64,000 nt of DNA, from positions 38,021,030-38,085,029 of the forward strand of contig CM041780.1 in the NCBI GenBank assembly GCA_023374045.1, in the 5' to 3' direction. The translations under genes were made by a program, and so were the position numbers. Source of the DNA: Limonium bicolor (Eukaryota; Streptophyta; Magnoliopsida; Caryophyllales; Plumbaginaceae). The notes beneath the pieces are model-generated. The model did not search any database. It saw only the letters and a list, made by a program, of their open reading frames with translations, and was not told where the DNA came from. Shown here piece after piece: positions 48,994 through 60,775 of the stretch (position 1 is the stretch's first letter; each line of letters begins with the position of its first letter).

Positions 48994-49011
48994 ATCTACC
49001 GCCCTTAAAAG
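48994..49011 (-). other. A4 polypurine tract
   Basis: The minus strand reads CTTTTAAGGGCGGTAGAT before TGAAATACCCC; one C interrupts the G run. Confidence 0.7.
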
Positions 49012-50668
49012 ACTTTTGTCCCCAAAGTTCACATGCATCTTATTTTATTAGAATACATGGCTTATCTCATTCCATAGATCATATAGATCATAATTATATG
49101 TACTTAAAATTATTAACTCCTCAGGTCTGTCATATACTTCTACTCAAGTATCACATAACATGCTTAAGCATGTATAGCACTCAAAATTCCCTTTGTTCCT
49201 TTGAAGGTTAAAACAATCACATAATTTTCATCGTATTCTCCCATGTCAACCTTCCGTAGACAAAGGCACATTTGTCCTCGCCTTCATGGGCTAGAATACA
49301 AAACAACTCTGTTCTCCCCATGTCACCGGTCCGAAGACAAAGGCTCATGCGTCCTCGACTTCATGGGCGAGACTCAGTAAAAAGGAAATCCTTTTTACGA
49401 GGTCAAGTGAGGAATAATTCCTCTAATTGAAATTACAATCAACTCCAATTTCATTTTATCCTAATGCCTATATCCTTAGCGTGATTTAATTGTGACCACT
49501 TGTAGGGAGTTTCAGGAATCATCCTACCCTGATGTGATCAGCATCAGTGTTGAACTATCCTTCCACCCCAATTTGTGTTCGGTTTCCCTTGATCCCTAGA
49601 AAATCAAGTTCCACCTCCCACGTCATTTTCAAACATCAAATAATTCACTCATTTCCAATTTTCTATCTTTTTAGTATTTCTAATCGTAATCAATACATCT
49701 CCAAGGTGTGGGCTCAGCCCATCAAACATTCCAAGTTCATCTCTTAGTAATGACCTCAGCACTCTCATTCCTACTAAGTTCTATATTAGTATCATACCAA
49801 TTCTCACCATCTTATACCTCCTAGCATTACTATTTCCTACCTCATACCCATATCGAATGATATCTCATAGTGTTATCTTATTCTTATATCACACATAGTT
49901 TCATATCGACTCATATCTTAACTTGTACTCACACCGGAGTTAACAAGATAGGTACTTAATATGTATGGTATTCGCATCTTCTGTGCGCAATAACCATAAT
50001 TTATCTCAAAATGTTTATGTAAAACAAATTCTCAAGTTCTTTTGTGCTATGCACACCGTAGTTTACGTACTTAGTACATAAACATACGCTAAGCGGTTTT
50101 CACTCTACCCCCCTTAAAATGGATTACACCCACGTAATCAACATTATATCATCCTTGAACATAGGTTCAAGATGTCTAATTCTCACCAAGCATTCTAGCT
50201 TTCATGTCATCTATCTCACTTATAATTCGATCAGAGGGTCATAACTATGTTAATGGCTTAGTCTCTGTATCGAGGATTCTTAACGGTATTTATACCATTT
50301 TCTTAACTTAGTTTGGTCTTAACTCAAAGGTACAGATCTGCTAGCTTCCGCTGCGCGACTCGGATAATCTTAGGCTTAACTGCATTTGTTATCCTTCATA
50401 GTATTGTATATTCTTCTACCTCCTTACAGTTTAGAAATATTGGTCTCTCTATGGACGCGTGTTGTCTTTAATTATACACGGCCTTAATGAGTTGTAACTC
50501 GTCTATCCATTCTCCCTGAAAATCTAACGTTCATACTCTTAGTGTTCTCTCAAGTATCTAAATCGTTCTTTCCAACTGACCTTTGGTCTGAGGATGACCC
50601 TTAATCTGAAACTACTGTTTAGTGCTTATTGCGCTTTACAGTCTTATCCTTAACTTCTTAAGTCATGT
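49012..50668 (-). other. A4 interior, left part
   Basis: Non-coding. Similar to 14102-15700 of A2 (for example tctacccccc-ttaaaa-ggattac near 50104 and 15300; gctgcgcgac near 50350 and 15600). Ends with TSD CATGT of B1. Confidence 0.65.
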
Positions 50669-53439
50669 TGTAACGACCCCAAAACCACCCTGGTTGAGAG
50701 ACCGTTACACGCCGCGCGCTTATTACCTAAGACACGCAAGGCTACACTATCGAAACCCCAAAATAGAACTAATGCTCATATATTACCAAATAAAAGATTA
50801 CAACATGTCTATACAATACACAGGCGGAAGCCAGACTGAAATACAAAGCATAATCTAATTACAACTGGGCACCAAGGCCAAACAAGCTGAATACAAAACT
50901 CAAATGCCAAGACAAAAAGTTGAAACTGAATCTCCAAGCACGAACTAAAACCTGCAAATCAGACGGAGATAGGGGTGAGCAAAACTATTGCTCAGCAGGT
51001 GATAAACTTCATCAGCTGAGCATGCTCAAAACAGATACTGAACATACATATTTATACATATACAAAAGCGCTTAGCCAGAGCAAAATCAGAGATAAAGCG
51101 GAAGTCTTTCAAGTAGACAGAAGTCTAAAACACCAGGAGCTAAGCGGTGGTCAAAACATACACTTAATAGCATAAGGTAAACTGAAGCTGAAAGCTTGAC
51201 GAAATCAGAAGCTTAACAAACTCAAAAAGCTTAAACACAATCAGAAGCTTAGCAAAATTAGAAGCTTAGCAAAATCCAGAACTTAGCAGGAGACAGTAAG
51301 CACACAGCAGACCGTCTCAAATCAAATACAGATAGAGAGCAGACGAAACAGAGCGTTTATAAAGCAGAAATACCCAGCAGACAGAAAGCACACAACAGTC
51401 CGTCGACGTTTGGAAACAGACAGAGCATACAGAAACAGATCACTTAGTAAACCAGAGGCTTTCAGAAGACAGAAAGCACATAGCAGTCTGTCAGAAATCA
51501 GAAACAGATAGAGCTAACAAAAACAGAACTCTTAACAATCAGAAGTGGGACACTAGCACCAAGCATAGCACTCAGAAAGGGTCGAAGACCCATAGATCTA
51601 ACAGATCCCTCGACAACGCAGAAATGACCCGAAGGCCAAAGGGTTCGTCAACTCCACAGAACAGATTGGGCATGACCCACACTCAGAATGACGTCTACAT
51701 GGTATACCACAGAATAGCTCGACCCAGCCATTCACGGCTCAGAAATAAAGTAACTAGGTCCCAAAATAGAGGCTTAATCCAAACAGATCGAAGCTTAATA
51801 CAGAGCAGAGCGGAAGTCTTAACCAGGTCAGAACAGAAAGCGAAAGCTTAGCAAAATCAGAGAAGGAGCTTACCAACGGAAAGCCTTAGCAAAACAGAAG
51901 TCGAACCCGACTAGTAAATACGAAAGCAAAACTGAAGTCAAAGATTGGATCACATTTCCAGAGCAAATTAGGAATCAAAGGCTTATCAGAGACCCCAAAA
52001 TCTGGAAACACTTAAACACATGCCAAAACACATGAAAACAGATAGCACTCGGAAAGAGGAATCCAACGCCGCAAACGGCACTCAAAACGGAGCTCAGACG
52101 AAGAAGTTATGGTCAAATCAGAGAGGTGTCCGAACTTGTGTCCGGACGTCGAAGTTCGGACACAGGTCGAGACTCAGAAACCAGAGATTGTCAAATGTCC
52201 GAACTTGTGTCCGGACATCAAGGTTCGGACACAAGTCGAGATGAAAACAGATAGGGAATTTCAGAGTGTCCGAACATCGAAGCTCGGACCGATGTTCGGA
52301 CGGGTTCCACGGGAAAAAGTTACGCGGAGTGTCCGAACATCAATGTTCGGACTGATGTTCGGACATACCCCGAGTTTGAAAATACAAAAGCTCAAAACAT
52401 GCTGTCCGAACTTAGAAGTTAGGACAGATGTTCGGACAGCACGAAATCAGAAGAACAGAGGCTACGAACAGATCAGAAAAATTATCCAAACTTCACCAAA
52501 CCTTGCCAAAGAATTACCCACACCAAATCAGACATAAATACAGGAAAACCACGAGGTTTTAGCCACTCAAAAACGCAAACACACTGCATTAAATCTCACA
52601 CACAAATCAATGAACAATCCTTATAAATCCCAAATCAGCGGCACTCAGAAATCACAAAACAGAGGGAGATTTACAGATGCAGATTCACCATCGTTAAAGC
52701 AATACTTACATAACCAAAATACGCGAATCAAAACACTACCCACGGGGTTTTAACGCATTAGAAACGTAAATCAGAAATCACCCAAATCATCACAAATCAG
52801 AGTCAAATAAATATATGCGGAAACATTGACCGAAACCCCCGTGGGTGAACACACACAACTGAATCCATCTACCACCTACCTCACATCCGTAGCTATGCCA
52901 TCTCTGCGGACTCTACGAATCGCCTTCCCGAATCTCCAGTCAAATGATAATCCCTCGAATTGAACCGCTCCCAAAATACAAAATCAGAATTAGAAAAGAG
53001 AAGAGGAAGCCTTAATGGAGAAGAGAACCAATCTACAATCCAACCTGATTGACGACCGACGGACGAACACAATTCCATCTATAGACCTCCAGCGATTACA
53101 ATTGAAAGAAATTGAAGAAGAGGATGAGCAAAGGGATGAGGGTTTGAGAGCGATGAAACTGTCGTGCATAGATGTCAGGAAAGTGGAAGGAGAGAAATAA
53201 CGTGAATAGGAGTAGGAAGAGAGAAGGGAAATAAATTATAGAATTAAGAAGTCCCTTCCCTAACAAATAAATAAATAAATGATAGAAGCATGCTATTTCT
53301 AATTCTCCTTCCTCCAGCTATGACAATAATATTTAAGGAATGCCATAAACTCTCTAGTATAAGGTACAAATTAATCCGAACTCCCTTTGCGAATCAGAAG
53401 GAATATGATAAAATAAAAAAAAAATTCTGGGGCATAACA
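50669..53439 (-). repeat. B1 3' LTR (2771 bp)
   Basis: Contains five hairpins (52127-52438) and an acceptor-like site (minus GTCTGATTTGCAG then GTTTTAG, AG at 50952-50953). This is preceded by a 7-bp stem GCTCAGC/GCTGAGC at 50990-51021. A TATA-like tataattta on the minus strand lies near 53231-53240. Confidence 0.92.
52127..52438. repeat. Hairpin array, B1 3' LTR (five modules of 36 bp)
   Basis: Hairpins at 52127-52162, 52196-52231, 52267-52302, 52330-52365 and 52403-52438, spaced 63-73 bp. Arms are TGTCCGAAC.../...GTTCGGAC. The first has stem TGTCCGAACTT/AAGTTCGGACA and a loop holding GTCCGGAC, a perfect palindrome; the third and fourth have 11- and 12-bp stems. A 142-codon ORF through the array is incidental. 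Confidence 0.9.
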
Positions 53440-53480
53440 ACATACCCCCCTTAAAAAGAATTTCGTCCTTGAAATTCGAC
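53440..53480 (-). pseudogene. B1 polypurine tract and pol C-terminal remnant
   Basis: On the minus strand the codons V-E-F-Q-G-R-N-S-F-stop (53480 down to 53451) run into AAGGGGGGTATGT and then the LTR. A short EF-x-G-R-N-S-type end beside the PPT is usual for Tekay/Del and related chromovirus pol. The rest of gag-pol is deleted. Confidence 0.6.
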
Positions 53481-54253
53481 GAAACCCAGAATGTGAACAA
53501 ATGCACTTCTAGTGCCAGAAAACAATGAACACTCACAAGGCCAACACTCAGGACTTACTGCTGATTGACTGACAGAATGAGAAACAGAAGATTACTAACA
53601 CATAGCTTTGAGGCACAGAAGGGAACACTCACAAAGCTAACACTCAGAATACACTGGTTAACTTGCTGACAGAGGAAACAAAGTAGATGATCACTAAAGG
53701 CTCAGCACAAAGGCACAGAAAGAACACTCACTCATTTCAGAAGCTCTAACCTCGAAGAGCCAACACTCAAGTTTACTGGTCAACTTACTGACAGAAGAGG
53801 CGGAACAAAAGATCGATAACTCTCAGCCCAAAAGCACAGGAACTCTCTTAGAATTTGTCCTTACCCAAAGGACCAAGCACACTCAAAAGCTCACACCAGA
53901 ACAACAATATATAACATACAAGCCCAGCACATAAACCAAGCCCACAACTGAAGCACACATCACTGGCAAACCAGAACTCACCTTCGATCATCCTTTTCCA
54001 AAGGACCCGACTCCCTCAGACCCAGACTCAGACTCAAACACAGCAAATACACTGACAGACACTACGCTTCCGCTGCGCTACTCTGATAGTGGACAACCAC
54101 AGAGCAGACACGTTCTACAGACTCCAGGCATCAATCAAATCAAGTAGTAGATAGTAGACAATTCACGCAGAAGCAAACACATAGCACATCACAAGCAATG
54201 ACACGGAAGCGTAGACATGCAGACACCCAACAAATCCCAACGAAAGCCAAACC
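53481..54253 (-). other. B1 interior, non-coding
   Basis: Contains a loose repeat of ca-aagctaacactcaga-ttactggt-aacttactgacaga (53540-53800). tccgctgcgctactctgatag near 54070 recalls a motif in family A interiors. No protein. Confidence 0.55.
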
Positions 54254-54267
54254 TGGCTCTGATACCA
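54254..54267 (-). other. B1 primer-binding site (initiator-Met type)
   Basis: Minus TGGTATCAGAGCCA, five bases from the LTR end. The following aggtttggctttc is shared with B2. Confidence 0.87.
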
Positions 54268-54272
54268 CTAAA

Positions 54273-57031
54273 TGTAACGACCCCAAAACCACCCTGGTTG
54301 AGAGACCGTTACACGCCGCGCGCTTATTACCTAAGACACGCAAGGCTACACTATCGAAACCCCAAAATAGAACTAATGCTCATATATTACCAAATAAAAG
54401 ATTACAACATGTCTTTATAATACACAGGCGGAAGCCAGACTGAAATACAAAGCATAATCTAATTACAACTGGGCACCAAGGCCAAACAAGCTGAATACAA
54501 AACTCAAATGCCAAGACAAAAAGTTGAAACTGAATCTCCAAGCACGAACTAAAACCTACAAATCAGACGGAGATAGGGGTGAGCAAAACTATTGCTCAGC
54601 AGATGATAAACTTCATCAGCTGAGCATGCTCAAAACAGATACTGAACATACATATTTATACATATACAAAAGCGCTTAGCCAGAGCAAAATCAGAGATAA
54701 AGCGGAAGTCTTTCAAATAGACAGAAGTCTAAAACCCAGGAGCTAAGCGGTGGTCAAAACATACACTTAATAGCATAAGGTAAACTGAAGCTGAAAGCTT
54801 GATGAAATCAGAAGCTTAACAAACTCAAAAAGCTTAAACACAATCAGAAGCTTAGCAAAATCAGAAGCTTAGCAAAATTCAGAACTTAGCAGAAGACAGT
54901 AAGCACACAGCAGACCGTCTCAAATCAAATACAGATAGAGAGCAGACGAAACAGAGCGCTTATAAAGCAGAAATACCCAGCAGACAGAAAGCACACAGCA
55001 GTCCGTCGATCTTTGGAAACAGACAGAGCAGACAGAAACAAATCACTTAGTAAACTAGAGGCTTTCAGAAGACAGAAAGCACATAGCAGTCTGTCAGAAA
55101 TCAGAAACAGATAGAGCTAACAGAAAACAGAACTCTTAACAATCAGAAGTGGGACACTAGCACCAACCATAGCACTCAGAAAGGGTCGAAGACCCATGGA
55201 TCTAACAGATCCCTCGACAACGTAGAAATGACCCGAAGGCCAAAGGGTTCGTCAACCCCACAGAACAGATTGGGCATGACCCACACTCAGAATGACGTCT
55301 ACATGGTATACCATGGAATAGCTCGACCCAGCCATTCACGGCTCAGAAACAAAGTAACTAGGTCCCAAAATAGAGGCTTAATCCAAACAGATCGAAGCTT
55401 AATACAGAGCAGAGCGGAAGTCTTAACCAGGTCAGAACAGAAAGCAAAAGCTTAGCAAAATCAGAGAAGGAGCTTACCAACGGAAAGCCTTAGCGAAACA
55501 GAAGTCGAACCCGACTAGTAAATACGAAAGCAAAACTGAAGTCAAAGATTGTATCACATTTCCAGAGCAAATTAGGAATCAAAGGCTTATCAGAGACCCC
55601 AAAATCAGGAAACACATAAACACATGCCAAAACACATGAAAACAGATAGCACTCCGAAAGAGGAATCCAATGCCGCAAACGACACTCAAAATGGAGCTCA
55701 GATGAAGAAGTTATGGTCAAATCAGAGAGGTGTCCGAACTTGTGTCCGGACGTCGAAGTTCGGACACAGGTCGAGACTCAGAAACCAGAGATTGTCAAAT
55801 GTCCGAACTTGTGTCCGGACATCAAGGTTCGGACACAAGTCAAGATGAAAACAGATAGGGAATTTCAGAGTGTCCGAACATCGAAGCTCGGACCGATGTT
55901 CGGACGGGTTCCACGGGAAAAAGTTACGCGGAGTGTCCGAACATCAATGTTCGGACATACCCCGAGTTTGAAAATACAAAAGCTCAAAACATGCTGTCCG
56001 AACTTAGAAGTTAGGACAGATGTTCGGACAGCACGAAATCAGAAGAACAGAGGCTACGAACAGATCAGAAAAATTATCCAAACTTCACCAAACCTTGCCA
56101 AAGAATTACCCACACCAAATCAGACATAAATACAGGAAAACCACGAGGTTTTAGCCACTCAAAAACGCAAACACACTGCATTAAATCTCACACACAAATC
56201 AATGAACAATCATTATAAATCCCAAATCAGCGGCACTCAGAAATCACAAAACAGAGGGAGATTTACAGATGTAGATTCACCATCGTTAAAGCAATACTTA
56301 CATAACCAAAATACGCGAATCAAAACACTACCCACGGGGTTTTAACGCATTAGAAACGTAAATCAGAAATCACCCAAATCATCACAAATCAGAGTCAAAT
56401 AAACATATGCGGAAACATTGACCGAAACCCCCGTGGGTGAACACACACAACTGAATCCATCTACCACCTACCTCACATCCGTAGCTAAGGCATCTCTGCG
56501 GACTCTACGAATCGCCTTCCCGAATCTCCAGTCAAATGATAATCCCTCGAATTGAACCGCTCCCGAAATACAAAATCAGAATTAGAAAAGAGAAGTGGAA
56601 GCCTTAATGGAGAAGAGAACCAATCTACAATCCAACCTGATTGACGACGGACGGACGAACACAATTCCATCTATAGACCTCCAGCGATTACAATTGAAAG
56701 AAATTGAAGAAGAGGATGAGCAAAGGGATGAGGGTTTGAGAGCGATGAAACTGTCATGGATAGATGTCAGGAAAGTGGAAGGAGAGAAATAACGTGAATA
56801 GGAGTAGGAAGAGAGAAGGGAAATAAATTATAGAATTAAGAAGTCCCTTCCCTAACAAATAAATAAATAAATGATAGAAGCATGCTATTTCTAATTCTCC
56901 TTCCTCCAGCTATGACAATAATATTTAAGGAATGTCATAAACTCTCTAGTATAAGGTACAAATTAATCCGAACTCCCTTTGCGAATCAGAAGGAATATGA
57001 TAAAATAAAAAAAAAATTCTGGGGCATAACA
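54273..57031 (-). repeat. B1 5' LTR (2759 bp)
   Basis: Partner of 50669-53439. The main length difference is the 12 bp missing from the fourth hairpin (55934-55957). Confidence 0.92.
55731..56030. repeat. Hairpin array, B1 5' LTR (36, 36, 36, 24, 36 bp)
   Basis: Hairpins at 55731-55766, 55800-55835, 55871-55906, 55934-55957 and 55995-56030. The fourth lacks 12 bp between direct repeats atgttcggac. Confidence 0.9.
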
Positions 57032-57036
57032 CATGT

Positions 57037-58381
57037 CCTATGTCTATACTTAATAATCTGTGCTCTTCGCACTTCATAACTCTCAATTATTTGTTCTCTA
57101 ATTCCTTGTGTCGTTGGTTCAACTAAGTTCCTACCCTTTAACTATTATGGTAGTAGCTGCTCTTGTCCGATCTTGCGTTATTGACCGTGATGCGGAGTCG
57201 ACTACTTCCCGTGTTCCTTACACCACTCATCTACATGCATGGGTACCTTACTGGTACATTACTACTTACCCGACTAACTCACAAATGAGTCTAACAGGCC
57301 TGCAACCCCCTATGGGGTGCAGTCGTCCCACGTCTCGTTTTAGTAAACTCGTAGTGTCCGTCACACGTTAGTTATTGCTAATTATGAAGTATTCTGGTGT
57401 CGATCTCCTCTTTCATCGTTCCATAATAACACCTATTGTTCATCTTGAACTTAATCAAGGGAAATTCATTTATTGTGTTCTTGGGTATGGTATGCTCTAG
57501 CTCCTTTCTGTATTCCGTATTGACTCGATCTCTTAGTAACTGACGTCTCTTTCCATAGAGCCTCTTATCTTGTTTCTCATATTTGCTCTACTAGGAATGC
57601 ACTTCCAGTTCCTTAAGGAATGGGTAGTGTGCTTCCTGTGAAATCTTATCTCACTAGGTCTAGACTACTGGCATCAATGCACAGTTCGTCTACCATCTTA
57701 TTTCCTTACTCATATTGGTTTCTGCTCATAAATCTAATTGCCTCAGTGTCAATATTTGACGACTTATGTATGATGGTCGCTTTACTGCGCACCATGACTC
57801 ATTCCTCTTATATAGGTATTGTCCTCACGACCTCTGCTACCGTGGTAGTTTTCCTTATTCTACTGCCCATTGATGGTGCAGTTACTCAATTGTTTATTCT
57901 GATGTCTTATCTTATACTCAATCCCTTCTTTGTGTAAACACACTGGGAATTCTCTAATTTCGGTGTATGGCGGTTGCCGTACCGTGTTGTAATTTTGTTA
58001 TCTCTTAATATGAAGGTGTTCTGCATCAATCTTAGGTTTGTAAGAGGCTTATTTCTCTCACATTCTTTCATCCCTTATGATGTTATTTACCATGTAATTT
58101 AACCGGTTACTGAAGAAGTCATCCATTGAATCACAAGCTCTTCTGAGCATTGGTCACTTAACGTGCCATACTGTGCACTCATAATGTTTATCTCTGACGA
58201 TTACTGATTCTTAATCCCCGGTGTTGGATATGAGGCCTGTCTATGCAGCCTCCCTTATTACTCAAGTGTAACTGGCATGTTCTAAGGTATTCTCAAGGTT
58301 TACAGTTTCCATTCTCTAACAAAATCGTATTGTATCTCTAACAAGTGAAAGCCCTTATTGAGGGGTTTTATTCCCACTCAT
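57037..58381 (-). other. A4 interior, right part
   Basis: Continues A2-like interior (ccgactaactcacaaa near 57280 against ctgactaactcacaaa near 17640). Short ORFs only. Ends at the A5 insertion (preceding bases CTCAT). Confidence 0.6.
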
Positions 58382-59552
58382 TGTAACACCCCTAATACGC
58401 ACTTAACAATACTTGTAATCGCAGCGGAATTTTACAACTAAATAATAACTAAACGATTTGGTGCTAAAACGCCGTTAACCACCCACGTGGTCAACAAGGC
58501 AGAATAAATACGAGTGTACCGGTCTGATGATCAGACTCCCGAGCATAGAACTAATAACCATTAATACATAAACATAATACCGAGTTTGTAACTACATCCA
58601 TAAACATATTTGTACATCACAAACTGACAACGGCCGTCACTGTACTACAACGGTACCAAAATATATTGCCACGGGAGCACAGGCGCATCCCGGGCTTAAC
58701 ATCCAAAAATAATCAAAAGTAATCCTACATCCTAGAGTCTAAAGCCATTCTGCTTCTTCGATCCTCATCCTGCAGTAAAAGAAATATGGAGCCCCCGAGG
58801 GGGTCAGCAACCCTTGGCTGGTATGGTTAACGCGCAGCCCATCGGCTACCGGGATACGCGCAACTAATTGTCATGATGACATGGCATTATTTTTAACACA
58901 TTTATCATATACATATATCACAACATGAGTATTGTACACAACATCACACATAACATACAAGAACAATTCCTTTTAGGAAGTGAACCAATACAATTAGTTC
59001 CCATGGAGAGCCTAGAGAATGTTGCCATACTCATGCTAAGCTCGTTACATAACTCGTTACCATCCTATTAGATAGAACGGATAACTTAACACAAGGTGCC
59101 TCGGATATAGTGACCCAAGTACACCGAACAACACATAGTATGCCCCTGTGGCCCGACGTGAGTCAGTAAAATAGCCTTGGTTAAGCTAAAGGGAAGGTTG
59201 GTAACCAAATTGGAAAACAACCATAACATACAAAGAGAATCGAACCGGTTATGACATCGACTCCCATACTCACACGCGTGGCCGGAACAGACCGGACTCC
59301 TCACTTCCCCCGTTAGCACTTGTTAGAAGTTCAACATTGAACTCAATGAACCAATCACACACAATAGGTTAAGTCTTGTTAGACATACACAAGGGAAGAG
59401 AGAGTCACACTCAACAATACAATAATATTTAACAACTGTAAACTCATTACATGACTTAAATCTTACAAGGTCATAAACACACAGAAAAACAAACAACACA
59501 CAAGCCGGTGTAAACCGGTAGGCAACAGACTGCAAGAAAACCATACCTTGGT
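58382..59552 (-). mobile_element. A5: partial giant LTR, cut by B2
   Basis: Begins TGTAACACCCC and follows A1 closely in motif order (cgccgttaaccacccacgtgg, ggtctgatg, gactcccgagca). It stops after ggttaccatacc-type sequence at 59552, where B2 starts. An acceptor-like site with hairpin GCCCCCGAGGGGGTCAGC is at 58770-58808. The remainder should lie beyond B2. Confidence 0.75.
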
Positions 59553-60509
59553 TGTTATAACCCGTCATTCATATCTTATATTATATCAGTTGCAATGTTG
59601 TTCTAAGTTGGATTATTTATTCCTTGCTGTCAGTGGGACCTGATCGGCATTCCTTTAAATGGCAAGGGTAGGAAGGTCTTTGCATAAAACAATTAAGGTA
59701 ATTGTTTTACTAGTTAATAAGGAGAAGGGTTCCTTATTTTCTTTCCTTACATTTTCTAATTATTTTACATCACGTCAGTTCATTGGTGAGGAGCGTTCTC
59801 GATCGTGGTTTGAACGACAGTTTTCTCCCTTCCCTTCTCTCTCTCTAATTCCTCCTCTGCTGAAACGGTGAATGATCTACTGCAATCTGGTTGGAATCTC
59901 TGCTGCTGTGTAATCCGTTGTCCGCCTTCAGGTTTGGTTCTCGAAATTCAGTATAGTAATTAGAGCAAGTTCCTCTCCTCTGCAGTTTCTGATTTTGGAT
60001 GATTGTTGTGATGAACTCAGTGATTGTGCTCTGCGTTTGGATTCGTGTTCTGTGTGTGGCTGTGCTCTGCGAATTGCTGGAGGTCCTGCACACTCGATTT
60101 CAGGTTTGTGGTGCAGAAAGTTATACAGTTTTGAGTTTCCGAATTCTAGGTTTCCTTCGAATGTTTTCTGATTTCTGGGCTTTAATTGTGGAACTCAGTG
60201 GCTGTTGTTCTGTATCGATTGTGGTTCTGGGTGGTTGGGCTCTGCTGTCTGATTCGGGATTTGTCTGCTAATTGAGGTAGATGGTTACTCGATTCAGTTT
60301 GGAAGTTCAGCCATGGGGATTGCAACGGTTCTGTCTTGTGTGTGATTTCTGTTTGTGATGTCTGTTTGGTTGCGTTTTGGAATGGTTAAACCCCCATGGT
60401 TTCCTGTTTTAATGTCTGATTTGGTGTGTGTGCTTAATTGGCAATTCGTGGTATCGAATTGTGTTGTTTTTCTGCTCTGTTCGTCTTCTGAAATTTGCAG
60501 TTTTCGCAC

Positions 60510-60545
60510 TGTCCGAACTTCTGTCCGAGCTTTGAAGTTCGGACA
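60510..60545. repeat. Single 36-bp hairpin in B2 LTR
   Basis: Arms TGTCCGAACTT/AAGTTCGGACA enclose ctgtccgagctttg. Same length and arms as the first B1 hairpin, but the loop palindrome is changed (GTCCGAGC). Confidence 0.85.
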
Positions 60546-60697
60546 GTGCGTTTTGCCTTTCTGTTTAAGTGTTCTGACTGTTTCTGATATGGGAACCCCT
60601 TGTGTTCCACTCTGTTCCTGTTTCTGAAAGCTTCTGGATATTGAGAATTGTGGATAAAATGCTTATCTTCTCCTTCTTCTGTTTTCAATTGTTTTGA

Positions 60698-60775
60698 GCG
60701 ACCTTACTGATGACGGTCGCTGCTTACTGGGCATAGTTGTGTGCTTATTCCCCTACTTCTAACATTTTTTTGCAG
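60698..60775 (+). promoter_or_regulatory. Hairpin plus splice-acceptor-like site in B2 LTR
   Basis: Stem GCGACC/GGTCGC (60698-60720), then a branch-point-like TTCTAAC (60757-60763), a T-rich tract and TTTGCAG (AG at 60774-60775). This is the best acceptor in the window. No donor was assigned with confidence; aattgag/gtagat near 60275 is one candidate. Confidence 0.5.

Larger units (their letters stand above)
50669..57031 (-). mobile_element. B1: internally deleted Tekay/Del-like element (6363 bp)
   Basis: LTRs 50669-53439 and 54273-57031 run TGTAACGACCCC to GGGGCATAACA. The TSD CATGT is at 50664-50668 and 57032-57036. An initiator-Met PBS (54254-54267) and a PPT set the minus orientation. 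The interior is only 833 bp and keeps the last codons of pol beside the PPT. LTRs are about 98% alike by eye, so insertion is fairly recent. The LTR end, PBS and following bases are nearly identical to those of B2, which could supply its proteins. Confidence 0.92.
44591..58381 (-). mobile_element. A4: giant-LTR element, minus strand, 5' end outside window
   Basis: 3' LTR 44591-48993, PPT 48994-49011, then interior 49012-50668 and 57037-58381 interrupted by B1. The interior is homologous to A2's. It is cut at 58382 by A5, so its PBS and 5' LTR must lie beyond the window. No protein is recognisable, apart from NFGDKSLLR-like codons just before the PPT that recall a chromovirus pol end. Confidence 0.8.

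Noticed and set aside
52127..52438. CRISPR-like appearance: near-identical 36-bp palindromic repeats with about 35-bp spacers
   Set aside because: It lies inside a plant LTR and is duplicated in the sister LTR. Repeats vary in sequence and length (24/36) and there is no cas gene. It is a hairpin array, not CRISPR.
52109..52537. 142-codon ORF with CPNLCPD-type repeats (also 55713-56129)
   Set aside because: It is produced by the hairpin array; unit spacing is not a multiple of three throughout, and it opposes B1's transcription.
58382..59552. A5 as the missing 5' LTR of A4
   Set aside because: No PBS (tctgatacca) precedes it, and its sequence is closer to A1 than to A4's 3' LTR.
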